NCBI RefSeq assembly: GCF_011761565.1
Contig: NZ_JAASRM010000001.1
Span: forward strand, 124,139 to 188,138
Source of the DNA: Rhizomicrobium palustre
Lineage (GTDB): Bacteria; Pseudomonadota; Alphaproteobacteria; Micropepsales; Micropepsaceae
Direction: 5' to 3'
DNA length: 64,000 nucleotides
Position numbers and translations under genes: made by a program. The notes under the pieces are model-generated. The model worked only from the letters and a program-made list of their open reading frames with translations. It was not told the DNA's origin and ran no database searches. How positions within the stretch are numbered: position 1 is the stretch's first letter; each line of letters opens with the position of its first letter. Shown here piece by piece: positions 8,982-17,600 of this stretch.

Positions 8982-9944
8982 TTAGTTCTTGGCGCGCAAA
9001 ATCACGCCACCCTGACTTTTTTCGAGGCGAATGGGCTGGCTGGCGGCAAGCCCGGCTAGAACTTGCTCACTCTGATCGGCCCGGAAGGCCGCCGTCACCC
9101 TGAGCGCCCCCGCTTTGGGGTCGAGGATTTTGACCGGCAGCGCGCGATAGCGGTTCATGTCGGCCACCACATCGGCCAGTGCCGCATCACGATAGACAAG
9201 CCGCCCCTGACGCCACGCCAAAAGGTCTTTCTCCGCGAAAGCGGCGATTTTCGTCAGGCTGCCATCTTCATGGATCACGATCTGCTCGCCCGCGCCCAGG
9301 CTCGCGACATAGGCCGGCGCCGCGTTTACGCCCACCGCCACACGCCCGCGCGTTACCGAAAGCCGCACCCCACTCGGCCCTTTCCAGACCTCAAAAGCGG
9401 TGCCGAGCACATGCAGGCTGGCATTACCCGCTGTCACCGTCAGTGGACGCGCGGCATCATGGGCGATATCGAAATAAGCCCGGCCATGGTCCAGCGTAAT
9501 CGCGCGCGCGGTCTTGCTGAAGTTGGCCGCCATCGCGCTATCGGCACCCAGCGCCACCGTACTGCCGTCCGGCAGGTTCACCGTACGGAGTTTTCCGATT
9601 TCAGAGGCATAAGCGAGCCCGGCCTCGTTCCCGGTCGTAGAGGCCTTCCACGCCACGCCCAGCCCCAGGCACAGCAGCAGGCTCGCCGCCAAAGCCGCGG
9701 GCACGAACCAGCGCTGCCGCGCCCCCACTTTGCGGCGTATCTCCACATCCAGCGCCTCGGATAAGGGCAGATCGCGCCACGCCTGCTCCAACTGGCGATA
9801 GGCGCGCGCATGCGCGCTCGATGCCGAAAGCCAAGCATGAAAGCCCGCCTGATCGGCCTTGCCCGCATAGACCGCCATCAGCCAGTCCCGGGCTTCCGCC
9901 TCGATTTGGCGTTTGGCGCTTAAGCTTTGATCCTGCTCTGCCAT
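8982..9944 (-). CDS. FecR-type anti-sigma / sigma regulator
   Basis: A 320-residue inner-membrane protein. Residues about 10-65 are the cytoplasmic DUF4880 domain (EAEARDWLMAVY...FHAWLSAS...AYRQLEQAWRDL) that binds the ECF sigma factor. One transmembrane helix follows near residues 83-103 (AALAASLLLCLGLGVAW). The periplasmic FecR domain comes next, with RTVNLPDGSTVALGADS and DHGRAYFDIAHD. The C-terminal part (LVYRDAALADVVADMNRYR) resembles the domain that meets the receptor's STN domain. It starts 12 bp after the sigma gene stop and is followed by the signalling receptor 121 bp later. It should relay ligand occupancy of that receptor to the sigma factor. Confidence 0.93.
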   Translation of the reverse strand: MAEQDQSLSAKRQIEAEARDWLMAVYAGKADQAGFHAWLSASSAHARAYRQLEQAWRDLPLSEALDVEIRRKVGARQRWFVPAALAASLLLCLGLGVAWKASTTGNEAGLAYASEIGKLRTVNLPDGSTVALGADSAMAANFSKTARAITLDHGRAYFDIAHDAARPLTVTAGNASLHVLGTAFEVWKGPSGVRLSVTRGRVAVGVNAAPAYVASLGAGEQIVIHEDGSLTKIAAFAEKDLLAWRQGRLVYRDAALADVVADMNRYRALPVKILDPKAGALRVTAAFRADQSEQVLAGLAASQPIRLEKSQGGVILRAKN

Positions 9945-9956
9945 AGCTCTTCTAGG

Positions 9957-10544
9957 TTATTCCTCTCCCGAAGCCATCGCCTGCTGCAAAACGGCCAGCG
10001 CGGCGTTGAGCTGACGACTGATATCAGCTTGGCTCCATCCTGTTTCTTCCCCGATTTGGGCATAGGTCTCGCCCCGAAACCGGCTGCGCACCAGGATTTC
10101 CTTTTGCTTGTCTGTCAGGCGCGACATGGCTTTTTCCACAATCGCCATGCGCTCCCGTATGGAATAGACATCTTCGGGCGTGTTTTCTTCCACCACCGGC
10201 TCGCAGGCTTCCACCAACTCGCGCTCGACAAAGCGCCGCGCGGTGCGGATGCGGTCAATGGCGTTGAGCCCAAGATTGGTCGCGATACGGATCAGAAAGG
10301 CGCGCGGATGCAAAATGCGCTCGTGATCCTCAAGCTGGGCGAATTTTTCGAAGGCGGCTTGGGCCAGATCTTCCGGCTCCGGCGGGCCATTACCGTAAAT
10401 CCGGCGCAAGCTGCGGCAGATATCGCGCCAATGCGCGCGATAAAGCCGTTCAATCACCACCGGCGGCGCGGAGGAACGGGAAGCAACGACAGGCTTCGCC
10501 TCGCCGTCTTCGCTCTCCTCCGCCAACGCCATCGTAACCCGCAC
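9957..10544 (-). CDS. ECF RNA polymerase sigma factor, FecI-like
   Basis: A 195-residue sigma-70 family factor with region 2 (VIERLYRAHWRDICRSL, then PEDLAQAAFEKF and PRAFLIRIATNLGLNAI, roughly residues 30-105) and region 4 (MSRLTDKQKEILVRSRF, YAQIGEETGWSQADISRQL, roughly 135-190). Regions 3 and 1 are absent, as expected for ECF factors. The frame opens at GTG 10544; ATG 10532 is an equally possible start and no convincing ribosome binding site decides it. Its place ahead of FecR and an STN receptor makes a FecI-like role likely. It is not the EcfG general-stress factor, because no NepR or PhyR gene is nearby. Confidence 0.9.
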   Translation of the reverse strand: MRVTMALAEESEDGEAKPVVASRSSAPPVVIERLYRAHWRDICRSLRRIYGNGPPEPEDLAQAAFEKFAQLEDHERILHPRAFLIRIATNLGLNAIDRIRTARRFVERELVEACEPVVEENTPEDVYSIRERMAIVEKAMSRLTDKQKEILVRSRFRGETYAQIGEETGWSQADISRQLNAALAVLQQAMASGEE

Positions 10545-10790
10545 GAGCTGCCGCGCGATCCCTGCTGACCGCCGCCGCAGCAGCTATGGGGTGCAGAGGG
10601 AGCTTATGCAAGATGTTCACAATACTGTCATATCAAAGCGCGCGCGAGGAATGGCTGGGTTTCGGCTATGTCGCTGCATAACGAAGGTCCCGCCAATCTG
10701 GCCGTTCCCACACACAATTTGGCGATAAAAAGCTCTTGGTGACTCCGAGCCCGACGACACAGTACACCTAGATAGCTTTTCTTGCTCCCG

Positions 10791-13700
10791 TCAATTTCCA
10801 CCATCAGCAGCCTCGCTGGCGGAGGCCGCAGCGACTGCAAGCCGTGCCAACGCTGGAAGCGATTTCACACCCGTCTTCTTCATGATCGCAGCGCGATGAT
10901 TTTCCACTGTGCGCTGGCTGACGCCGAGGTCCGCGGCGATATTCTTGCTGGGGTGGCCAGCAAGAACCATCTCCATAACTTGGCGTTGGCGCGGAGTAAG
11001 CCCCTCCAGGTGATGGGCCGCCTCCTCTCGCCACTCCGAAAGCTTTGATGTGTCCTTCCACTGCTCCAGGGCGCGCCGGACACTGACAACGAGATCGACG
11101 GCGCTGACCGGCTTTTCGAGAAAGTCCAGCGCACCCGCCTTCATGGCTTTCACCGCAATCGGTACATCGCTGTGGCCGGTAATCATGATCGCGGGAAGCC
11201 GATGCCCCACGCGATGCAGCCTGTCCAGCAACTCAAGCCCGCTGAGCCCAGGAAGATAGGCATCGATGAGAAGACAGCCTTCGCGGGCGGGGCGATAGGT
11301 GCCAAGAAACTCCTCCGCGTCAGCATAATCCTCAACCGCCAAGCCCTCCCCTTCGAAGGTTGTGCGAACCCCATCGCGAATGTCGGCGTCATCATCGATA
11401 ACATAGACGACCGGCTTTTCAGGCGCACTCGGCACCGCCGTCTCTTGCACACCAAGGGGATGCGCCTCAGCCGCGGGCAAAAGCCGCCGGATGGCCGCCA
11501 TCAATTCTTTGAGCTTCACCGGCTTATTGAGGTGCAGGCAGTTGCGTTCTGCGATATCGCGCAATGCGCCCGTCGACGTGTCGCCCGTGAGAATGATAAC
11601 AGGAACTTCGCGCCGCAGCTTCTCGCGCAATTTCGCGGACGCTTGAAGCCCGTTCAAGCGGTTGGGAAGATTGAAATCGGCCAGGACGAGGTCAGGCTTG
11701 ACCACACCGCGCTCAACAAGATCAAGCGCAGCGGCCCCGTCGCAAACTGCAGCCGTGACGAAACCCTCGTCCTGAATCGTCAGATCGAGCAGCTCACGAA
11801 CCTCAGGATCGTCTTCAATCACCAAGACCGTACCGGAACGACCTCTGCCGTCGGCGATTGGACTGTCCATCGCAGGCCAAGCAAGATGGGGTTGCGCGAT
11901 CTTCTCGACACCTGGAAGATCGAGTTCGATGCAGAACACAGAGCCCCTGCCTGGCCGGGATTGAACGCGCACCCGGTGACCCAGCAAGGCCGCCAGCCGC
12001 TGCACGATGGATAAGCCAAGCCCCAGGCCACGGCTGCGTTCGCGCGCATCGTTGTCCAGTTGATGATATTCCACAAAGATCGCTTGAAGCTCTTCTTGAG
12101 GAATACCAATTCCGGTATCCCAAATCTGGATACTGAGCTTGCCCCGCTGCCGTCTGCAGCCGAGCAGAATCTTGCCGCGTGCCGTGAATTTCATCGCGTT
12201 CGCCAGCAGGTTACGGATCATCTGCTCGAGGAGGCGCGGATCGGTGTAGATCGACAGATCACAGGGAATAACACGCAGCGTTAATCCCTTGGCCTGCGCG
12301 TGATAGGAAAATTCGTCCCGCAGACGCTCGAACAGATCGTTGACCTTAAATGTGCTCGGCTCTGCCTGAACCGTTCCGGCATCAATCTGGTTGATATCGA
12401 GCAATGTGTTCAGCATGTCCGACATTGCCGTCAGCGTGTCGTCGAAGCGATCAATCAGCTTTTGTGCTTTGGGTCCATCCACCGCTTTAGCCAAAAGCCC
12501 CTGAAGCAAAGCGAGCGTCTGAAGCGGCTGGCGCAAATCATGGCTGGCAACCGCGAGGAAGCGGGACTTGGCGATACTGGCCTGCTCTGCTTGGGCTTTG
12601 GCTGCCAACAACGCCTCCGCCACCTGGCGGCGCTCGGTCGAGTCGACAAAGGTGATGATGACACCTTCCACCACATCGTCCTTGGTGCGGTACGGCAGCA
12701 CACGGCGAACATACCAGGCGCCGCTCTGCGCTTCGATCTCGCGTTCGATCGGCTCGAAGGTCTTCAGCACGGTTTGCGCATCGCTTATGAGCGCGCTATC
12801 GACTGCCACCGAACTCAAATCGGCGAGCGGCCGCCCGACATCGCCGGGAAGAACGCGGAACAGAAGCTTGGTGGCCGGCGTGAAGAAACGAATGGCGAGC
12901 TCGGTGTCGAGGAATAGCGTTGCGACATTGGTGCTGTAGAGGACGTTCTGCAGGTCGTCCGAGGTACGCCGCTGAAGTTCCAACGTTTCTTGAAGCTGGG
13001 TATTGAGGGCCGTCAGCTCCTCATTGAGCGATTGCAGCTCCTCCTTGGAGGCCAGCAACTCCTCATTTGTCGATTGGAATTCCTCGTTGACCGACAAGGC
13101 TTCTTCGTTGATGGCGTTCTGTTCCTGAACCGAAAGCTCCAGGTTTCGAACGGCGCCCTCGAGCTCCTTTCGCGCCGCCCGAAGCTCACTCTCCAGCTCT
13201 GCAACCCGCGAAGCATCCTTGGCCGCAACCCGTGCCCCCGGCTTGCGCGTCTCCTTGGGTTCATCAACGAAACAGATCAGCAGCAGCTTTTCGGCCTCGT
13301 AGGTAATCGGGCGCACAACGATATTAAAAGCGGGTAGCCCGGCGCGCAGCCCTCCTCCGGCGACCATAATCAGGGTGTTTTCCTGAAAGGCCTGCTTGAC
13401 GGCAGACCGCAGCTTGGCGCGCAAGTCGGCACGCGTCATGGCGAAGAGATCGAGGGTCGGAAACCCCGGCGCCATCTGCATGTACCTGTCAACAGGTCCA
13501 AGCGAATAGAGGCATTCGAATTTTTCGTTGATCAACACAGCCGCCGGTGCATAGGCGTCCATCACCGCCCGCCGGCATAATTCGGCGATCGCGACTTGAC
13601 GCGACACGACAGGTTTATGCCAAGGCGTCACAGACAGGCGCGTGTGGTAATCGAAGGTCCGATCCGCAGGAGACGCTTCCGGCTGGCTTCGACCGATATG

Positions 13701-15182
13701 CCTGTAAACGCGCTCCGCCTCGGAGACGATTGTGTAGTAGCCACTCTCGGTGGCAGCGGATTCCGACCCACCGAGCAGAAGAATGCCGCCATCGCGCAGG
13801 GCGAAATGGAACCGCGCCAAGGCTCGCTTCTGGGCATCCGGCCCCAGATAGATGAGAAGGTTGCGGCACGAAACCATGTCCAGGCGCGAAAACGGCGGGT
13901 CGGAAAGCACGTCCTGCACAGTGAAAACAACAGCCGCGCGCAGATCAGGCGATACACGATAGCCGCGCCCCTCCTTCACAAAAAAGCGGGAGAGACGTTC
14001 CGGTGAAATTTCGGCGCTAATGGTGCCTGGATAGAGCGCATCGCGCGCGGTGGTGATCGCGTCGGGATCGATATCGGATGCAAAGATCTGAAGCCGGATC
14101 TCCCGCTTTGCCGCGGTGATCTGCTCGCAAAACAGAATAGCGAGCGAATAGGCTTCTTCGCCCGAACTGCATCCCGCAACCCAGACACGCAAAGGCCGGT
14201 CTACTGGATGATTTTTGATCAGGTCAGGAATGATTTTTTCCGCCAGCAGATCGAATACCTTGGGATCACGGAAGAAACTCGTGACGTTGATCAGCAAGTC
14301 CTTGGCAAGAAGGTCCAGCTCTTTGATGTCCCTGCGCAGCAGATCGACATAGCGGCCAATCTCGCCGCTACCGCCAACCGTCATTCCCATACGGCGATCA
14401 ATGCGCCGCCGCAATGTGCCGGGCTTATATAGCGAGAAATCATGCGCGGTCTTGGTGCGCAAAAGCTCGATGATCTCCGGCAACCTGTCGTCGGTGTCTT
14501 CCTGCGCGGCGGCCTGCGCCTGCGGGCGTGCCCCAAGCCCCTTCGCATATCTGATGAGCGCGCCAGGGATTCTCTCCACGGCAAGCACGACGTTCACGTC
14601 CCCCGTGGCAATGGCATTGGTTGGCATTCCGTCATAGCCAGCATCGCCGGGGTCTTGCGCTATCACGTATCCGCCATTTTCCCGGATCGACCTCAATCCA
14701 AGGCTGCCGTCAGAACCCGTTCCCGACAGAACCACGCACATAGCGCGCCTGCCGCAATCGCGCGCCAGAGAGTGCAGAAGGTAATCGAAAGGCAGCCTTG
14801 CGCCTTGCCGCGGCTTAGGTTGCGTGAGCTGCAAGCTACCGTTGGCAACCGCGAGATATGTACCGGGGGGAATGACATAAACATGATCACGCTCGATCGG
14901 CATCCCATCCACCGCCTGCTGAATGGTCATGGCGGTGTTGCCGACCAACAGATCCACGATCATGCTTTCGTGGGTGGGGTCGAGGTGCTGCACAAGAATA
15001 AAAGCCATGCCGGTGTCAACCGGCAGCGCGCCGAGGAATTTTCGGAAAGCTTCGAGCCCCCCCGCCGACGCGCCGATCGCCGCCACCGGAAAATCGCCGG
15101 AAGTGGGACGCACAGGTCTTATTGGGCGAGGTTTCGATCGCGCACTGGCCTGTTTGGCCTTTTGCGGACGACTCTTAGGCAT
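10791..15182 (-). CDS. CheB-CheR-PAS-histidine kinase-REC-REC-LuxR fusion
   Basis: One 1463-residue cytoplasmic signalling protein. In order: a CheB methylesterase domain (about 30-215, with IGASAGG, QHLDPTHES and SGTGSDGSLGL); a CheR methyltransferase (about 230-500, TLRRRIDRRMG, NVTSFFRDP, VWVAGCSSGEEAYSL); a long coiled coil (about 660-760, NEEFQSTNEELLASKEELQ); a PAS domain (about 765-880); a kinase core with the phospho-accepting histidine in VASHDLRQPLQ, the N box NLLANAMKF and the G box GLGLGLSIV; a receiver (VLVIEDDPEV, ADFNLP); a second, FixJ-like receiver (VYVIDDDADI, DAYLPGLSG); and a LuxR-type helix-turn-helix (LTPRQRQVMEMV, VSQRTVENHRAAIMKK). There are no membrane helices. It carries kinase, methylation and DNA-binding output in one chain, so it can act as a complete pathway. 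It diverges from the stress island. Confidence 0.92.
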   Translation of the reverse strand: MPKSRPQKAKQASARSKPRPIRPVRPTSGDFPVAAIGASAGGLEAFRKFLGALPVDTGMAFILVQHLDPTHESMIVDLLVGNTAMTIQQAVDGMPIERDHVYVIPPGTYLAVANGSLQLTQPKPRQGARLPFDYLLHSLARDCGRRAMCVVLSGTGSDGSLGLRSIRENGGYVIAQDPGDAGYDGMPTNAIATGDVNVVLAVERIPGALIRYAKGLGARPQAQAAAQEDTDDRLPEIIELLRTKTAHDFSLYKPGTLRRRIDRRMGMTVGGSGEIGRYVDLLRRDIKELDLLAKDLLINVTSFFRDPKVFDLLAEKIIPDLIKNHPVDRPLRVWVAGCSSGEEAYSLAILFCEQITAAKREIRLQIFASDIDPDAITTARDALYPGTISAEISPERLSRFFVKEGRGYRVSPDLRAAVVFTVQDVLSDPPFSRLDMVSCRNLLIYLGPDAQKRALARFHFALRDGGILLLGGSESAATESGYYTIVSEAERVYRHIGRSQPEASPADRTFDYHTRLSVTPWHKPVVSRQVAIAELCRRAVMDAYAPAAVLINEKFECLYSLGPVDRYMQMAPGFPTLDLFAMTRADLRAKLRSAVKQAFQENTLIMVAGGGLRAGLPAFNIVVRPITYEAEKLLLICFVDEPKETRKPGARVAAKDASRVAELESELRAARKELEGAVRNLELSVQEQNAINEEALSVNEEFQSTNEELLASKEELQSLNEELTALNTQLQETLELQRRTSDDLQNVLYSTNVATLFLDTELAIRFFTPATKLLFRVLPGDVGRPLADLSSVAVDSALISDAQTVLKTFEPIEREIEAQSGAWYVRRVLPYRTKDDVVEGVIITFVDSTERRQVAEALLAAKAQAEQASIAKSRFLAVASHDLRQPLQTLALLQGLLAKAVDGPKAQKLIDRFDDTLTAMSDMLNTLLDINQIDAGTVQAEPSTFKVNDLFERLRDEFSYHAQAKGLTLRVIPCDLSIYTDPRLLEQMIRNLLANAMKFTARGKILLGCRRQRGKLSIQIWDTGIGIPQEELQAIFVEYHQLDNDARERSRGLGLGLSIVQRLAALLGHRVRVQSRPGRGSVFCIELDLPGVEKIAQPHLAWPAMDSPIADGRGRSGTVLVIEDDPEVRELLDLTIQDEGFVTAAVCDGAAALDLVERGVVKPDLVLADFNLPNRLNGLQASAKLREKLRREVPVIILTGDTSTGALRDIAERNCLHLNKPVKLKELMAAIRRLLPAAEAHPLGVQETAVPSAPEKPVVYVIDDDADIRDGVRTTFEGEGLAVEDYADAEEFLGTYRPAREGCLLIDAYLPGLSGLELLDRLHRVGHRLPAIMITGHSDVPIAVKAMKAGALDFLEKPVSAVDLVVSVRRALEQWKDTSKLSEWREEAAHHLEGLTPRQRQVMEMVLAGHPSKNIAADLGVSQRTVENHRAAIMKKTGVKSLPALARLAVAAASASEAADGGN

Positions 15183-15285
15183 CAGGTATGTCTCGAAAAG
15201 CTGCTTCCAAAAACGAAGCGATGTCTAACGTTATCAGGTCTTTGCGGCCACCGCGATGCTAGCGGGCGATCTAAGCCGCCACTCT

Positions 15286-15302
15286 GAGTAGATTCCGAAC
15301 CT
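15286..15302 (+). promoter_or_regulatory. Stress-island motif copy A
   Basis: GAGTAGATTCCGAACCT, a full match to the recurring motif GAGTAnnTTCCGAAnCT. It lies about 100 bp upstream of the TTG start at 15404 and points towards that gene and dps. Confidence 0.6.
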
Positions 15303-15403
15303 TTCAGCTCTTTACCATGGCGTGCAGCCTGTCAACACCTGTGCTGAACGGATCGCATCGCTTTGCCGTTGCGGCACTTTCGCCGGGCTGAGGGAGGAAG
15401 TCA

Positions 15404-15685
15404 TTGTTCAGAGCAAATTTCGAAAGTGCCGCAGAACGGGCCTGGAAGCATCATTTCGCACAGACCCTTTTCGAGGCATTTTGCGCAAGCGGGATGGAAC
15501 GGGCCTTGGCGATTGAAGATGCCTACGCCCATGCCGATGCCCAGTATTTGGTCCGCGGATTAAAAAGCCCCGAAGATGAGGCAAGATCATCATTGCTCTG
15601 GATACGGGACGAAGAAGCGGGATTGCACGCGACCGGCACGGACACCACCACACAATCCCAAAGTAATGGCACGCACCCAAAGTAA
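15404..15685 (+). CDS. Small hypothetical protein upstream of dps
   Basis: A 93-residue acidic, alpha-helical-looking protein that I do not recognise. The start is TTG, preceded by a strong GGGAGGAAG 4-6 bases away, which is why I accept it although the codon is rare. The stop codon TAA shares one base with an ATG that opens the dps frame (TAATG), so the two are probably coupled. Motif copy A lies about 100 bp upstream, the same spacing seen before other genes of the island. No signal peptide, membrane helix or known motif is visible. A minus-strand frame covers the same bases but has no plausible start signals. Confidence 0.6.
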   Translation: MFRANFESAAERAWKHHFAQTLFEAFCASGMERALAIEDAYAHADAQYLVRGLKSPEDEARSSLLWIRDEEAGLHATGTDTTTQSQSNGTHPK

Positions 15686-15694
15686 TGGCACGCA
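15657..15694. repeat. Tandem 19-bp direct repeat at the dps start
   Basis: CCCAAAGTAATGGCACGCA occurs twice, exactly and without spacer (15657-15675 and 15676-15694). Each unit carries an ATG. The second ATG is the dps frame's first codon and the upstream gene's stop lies in the same unit. It looks like a recent slip duplication that created the current gene junction. Confidence 0.85.
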
Positions 15695-16287
15695 TCATAT
15701 CGACGCCTGGAAGCGAATCCGACGGATTTACGGACCAGATGAGTGTGCCTAAAGCGATTGGTAACATAATGATACGCCCCACGCGTAACACCCTTTCTGA
15801 GAACATTCGAACACAGTCCGTCGACCTCTTAAACAAGCATCTCGCGGCAGTGATCGACCTTCAGTCTCAAGCAAAGCAAGCCCATTGGAATGTGCAGGGC
15901 CCGAACTTCATTGCCATTCACAACTTGTTCGACACCGTCTCTGGGGAGGCTGGAAACTACGCAGATCTGATCGCGGAGCGGACACGGGGGCTGGGTGGCA
16001 TAGCGGAAGGAACCATCCATTTGGCCGTAAGGCGGTCATTCCTCGTGCCGTATGGCCTCGATATCTCGGACGAGCAGGAACATGTCTGCGGGATTTCGGC
16101 AGCGCTCGCCGCCTTCGGCCAGTCTGTACGCGAAGCCAGCGATCAGTCAGCTGATTTCGGCGACACCTCCACGGCAGATCTGTTCACCGAGATTTCACGC
16201 GGCATCGACCATCAACTATGGCTCGTCGAGTCTCACGCTGAGCCGGGATATATTACTCCCCACAGGCTGAGTAGATTCCGATCCTGA
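15685..16287 (+). CDS. dps: Dps-family ferritin-like DNA-protection protein
   Basis: Up to 200 residues. The Dps core is clear: QAKQAHWNVQGPNFIAIHNLFD supplies the ferroxidase histidine and aspartate, followed by the NYADLIAERTRGLGG helix with further iron ligands. Dps proteins form 12-mers that oxidise iron with peroxide and shield DNA. The first ATG (15685) overlaps the previous stop, but family alignment would favour a start at 15739 or 15769 (MIRPTRNTLSENIR); neither has a clear ribosome binding site. The last eight residues (HRLSRFRS) are encoded by motif copy B, which overlaps the stop codon, so the normal C-terminus may have been extended when the motif arose. Probably one transcript with the small gene upstream. 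Confidence 0.88.
   Translation: MARIISTPGSESDGFTDQMSVPKAIGNIMIRPTRNTLSENIRTQSVDLLNKHLAAVIDLQSQAKQAHWNVQGPNFIAIHNLFDTVSGEAGNYADLIAERTRGLGGIAEGTIHLAVRRSFLVPYGLDISDEQEHVCGISAALAAFGQSVREASDQSADFGDTSTADLFTEISRGIDHQLWLVESHAEPGYITPHRLSRFRS
16269..16285 (+). promoter_or_regulatory. Stress-island motif copy B
   Basis: GAGTAGATTCCGATCCT, one base from the consensus in the TTCCGAA part. It overlaps the end of dps, including the first base of its stop codon, and lies about 90 bp upstream of the SYLF gene. Confidence 0.6.
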
Positions 16288-16374
16288 GCAGCGCAGCCCA
16301 ACTGGGCTAGGTTCGCGATCAGTTGGAAGGCCGCCCCGCTCGCGGCCCCATACTGCTAAAACAGGATCAAAGAA

Positions 16375-16950
16375 ATGATGAACTTCCGAACAGCCCTACT
16401 TGCCACATCGCTCGCCACGGCGTCATTGATGACGGTAGGCATGACAGCTCCCGCCTCCGCGGCGTCGGAAGCCAATCTCAACTCAGATTCCGCACAGGCG
16501 CTTCAGACGCTGTACAAACTGCACCCCTTAGCAGAACGGCTCTCCCACAGCGCCAAGGCCATCCTCATTTTTCCGAATGTCGTCAAGGCCGGATTGATCT
16601 TTGGCGGCGCCTATGGCGAAGGCGAGCTGCTGCGGGGATCCAAGGTGGAAGGCTATTACAACACCGTCACCGGCTCTTGGGGGCTTCAGGCAGGCGCCCA
16701 GTCCTATTCCTACGTCGTATTTCTGACCAGCAACAAGGCGCTGCGCTACATCCACCAATCGCGCGGCTGGGAAATCGGCGTCGGACCGACGGTAGTGGTT
16801 GTCGACGAAGGCCTTGCGAAAAATCTATCGAGTTCAACGCTGAAAGACGATGCCTATGCTTTCATTTTCGGCCAGCAAGGTTTGATGGCCGGCGTCAGCC
16901 TGGAAGGCACGAAAATCTCCCGCATCAAACAGAAGACGGCCGGAAATTAA
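16375..16950 (+). CDS. Exported SYLF-domain (YSC84-like) lipid-binding protein
   Basis: A 191-residue protein with a signal peptide (MMNFRTALLATSLATASLMTVGMTAPASA). The rest is the SYLF/YSC84 domain: LSHSAKAILIFPNVVKAGLIFGGAYGEGELL, GYYNTVTGSWGLQAGAQSYS, then GPTVVVVDEG and YAFIFGQQGLMAGVSLEGTKIS. In eukaryotes this domain binds phosphoinositides; the bacterial exported forms are probably lipid-associated envelope proteins, with no settled role. It starts at paired ATG codons after a weak AAAGAA. Motif copy B lies upstream inside the end of dps, so it can be expressed with the stress genes. Confidence 0.9.
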   Translation: MMNFRTALLATSLATASLMTVGMTAPASAASEANLNSDSAQALQTLYKLHPLAERLSHSAKAILIFPNVVKAGLIFGGAYGEGELLRGSKVEGYYNTVTGSWGLQAGAQSYSYVVFLTSNKALRYIHQSRGWEIGVGPTVVVVDEGLAKNLSSSTLKDDAYAFIFGQQGLMAGVSLEGTKISRIKQKTAGN

Positions 16951-17063
16951 CCTCCGGCGAGGCCATCGGGTTCACCGCCTTGCGCGCCTGAACGCGGGCG
17001 GGTGCCGCCGATCATCGGTACTCCTTGCATTTGCGGACGAGCAACCACCGGCGAAGGTGCACT

Positions 17064-17600
17064 ATGACCGAAATCACGCTAGCTGCTAAGATCCCTGGTA
17101 GCCGAACGGAATTCGCCACCTTCCTGTATGCGGACATCGGGACTGAAAAGAACGGATCCGTACTCACCGTGCTTTCCGCCATGGCACGGATGAACCTCGA
17201 TCCCTGGCGAGAGGCCGCAACTCTTGCCGAATTACCTGCAAAGAAGGCGGTGAAAAGGCTCACCGACTTGATCGCTTCGCTGCCCGAAAATGCATCCCCA
17301 GCCGCCGAGCAGGAAGCGACTGCCGAACGCTTGGTCAAGCTTCTTCCCCGTCAAGGCCTTCTCGACACGCTGCCGGCGTCTCAAGGGCACACCAACATTC
17401 CGCCCTATCTGCAGGGCGTCGCCGAAATGTGGTCGTCAAAGGCCCCCGTTTATATTCTCATCCTGTTGATCGCTCTAACACTCGCAGCCGGATGGTTCGT
17501 AGCGGACACACCTGCGTCCATCCAGGTCCGCCCGACGGCATCCGAAACAGCCGCAAAGCCAACCCTGCCCGCCGCGACATCGAAAGACCAAAAACAATGA
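17064..17600 (+). CDS. Membrane-anchored hypothetical protein
   Basis: A 178-residue protein I do not recognise. ATG 17064 follows AAGG at good spacing; the frame is open upstream but without start signals. The first 125 residues are soluble and helical (AKIPGSRTEFATFLYADIG, then a lysine-rich middle). One membrane helix lies near residues 132-153 (VYILILLIALTLAAGWFVA), followed by a short alanine/threonine-rich tail. Its stop overlaps the alcohol dehydrogenase start by four bases (ATGA), so the two form an operon and are probably needed together. Why a membrane protein should be paired with a dehydrogenase is not clear. Confidence 0.75.
   Translation: MTEITLAAKIPGSRTEFATFLYADIGTEKNGSVLTVLSAMARMNLDPWREAATLAELPAKKAVKRLTDLIASLPENASPAAEQEATAERLVKLLPRQGLLDTLPASQGHTNIPPYLQGVAEMWSSKAPVYILILLIALTLAAGWFVADTPASIQVRPTASETAAKPTLPAATSKDQKQ

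Noticed and set aside
10545..10790. A 70-codon minus-strand frame at 10628-10840 after the hybrid kinase
   Set aside because: It overlaps the 3' end of the kinase in another frame and has no start signal. The gap probably holds only the sigma factor promoter.
15408..15836. A 142-codon minus-strand frame over the small gene and dps start
   Set aside because: Conflicts with the plus-strand pair, which has a strong ribosome binding site and a Dps domain; the minus frame has neither.
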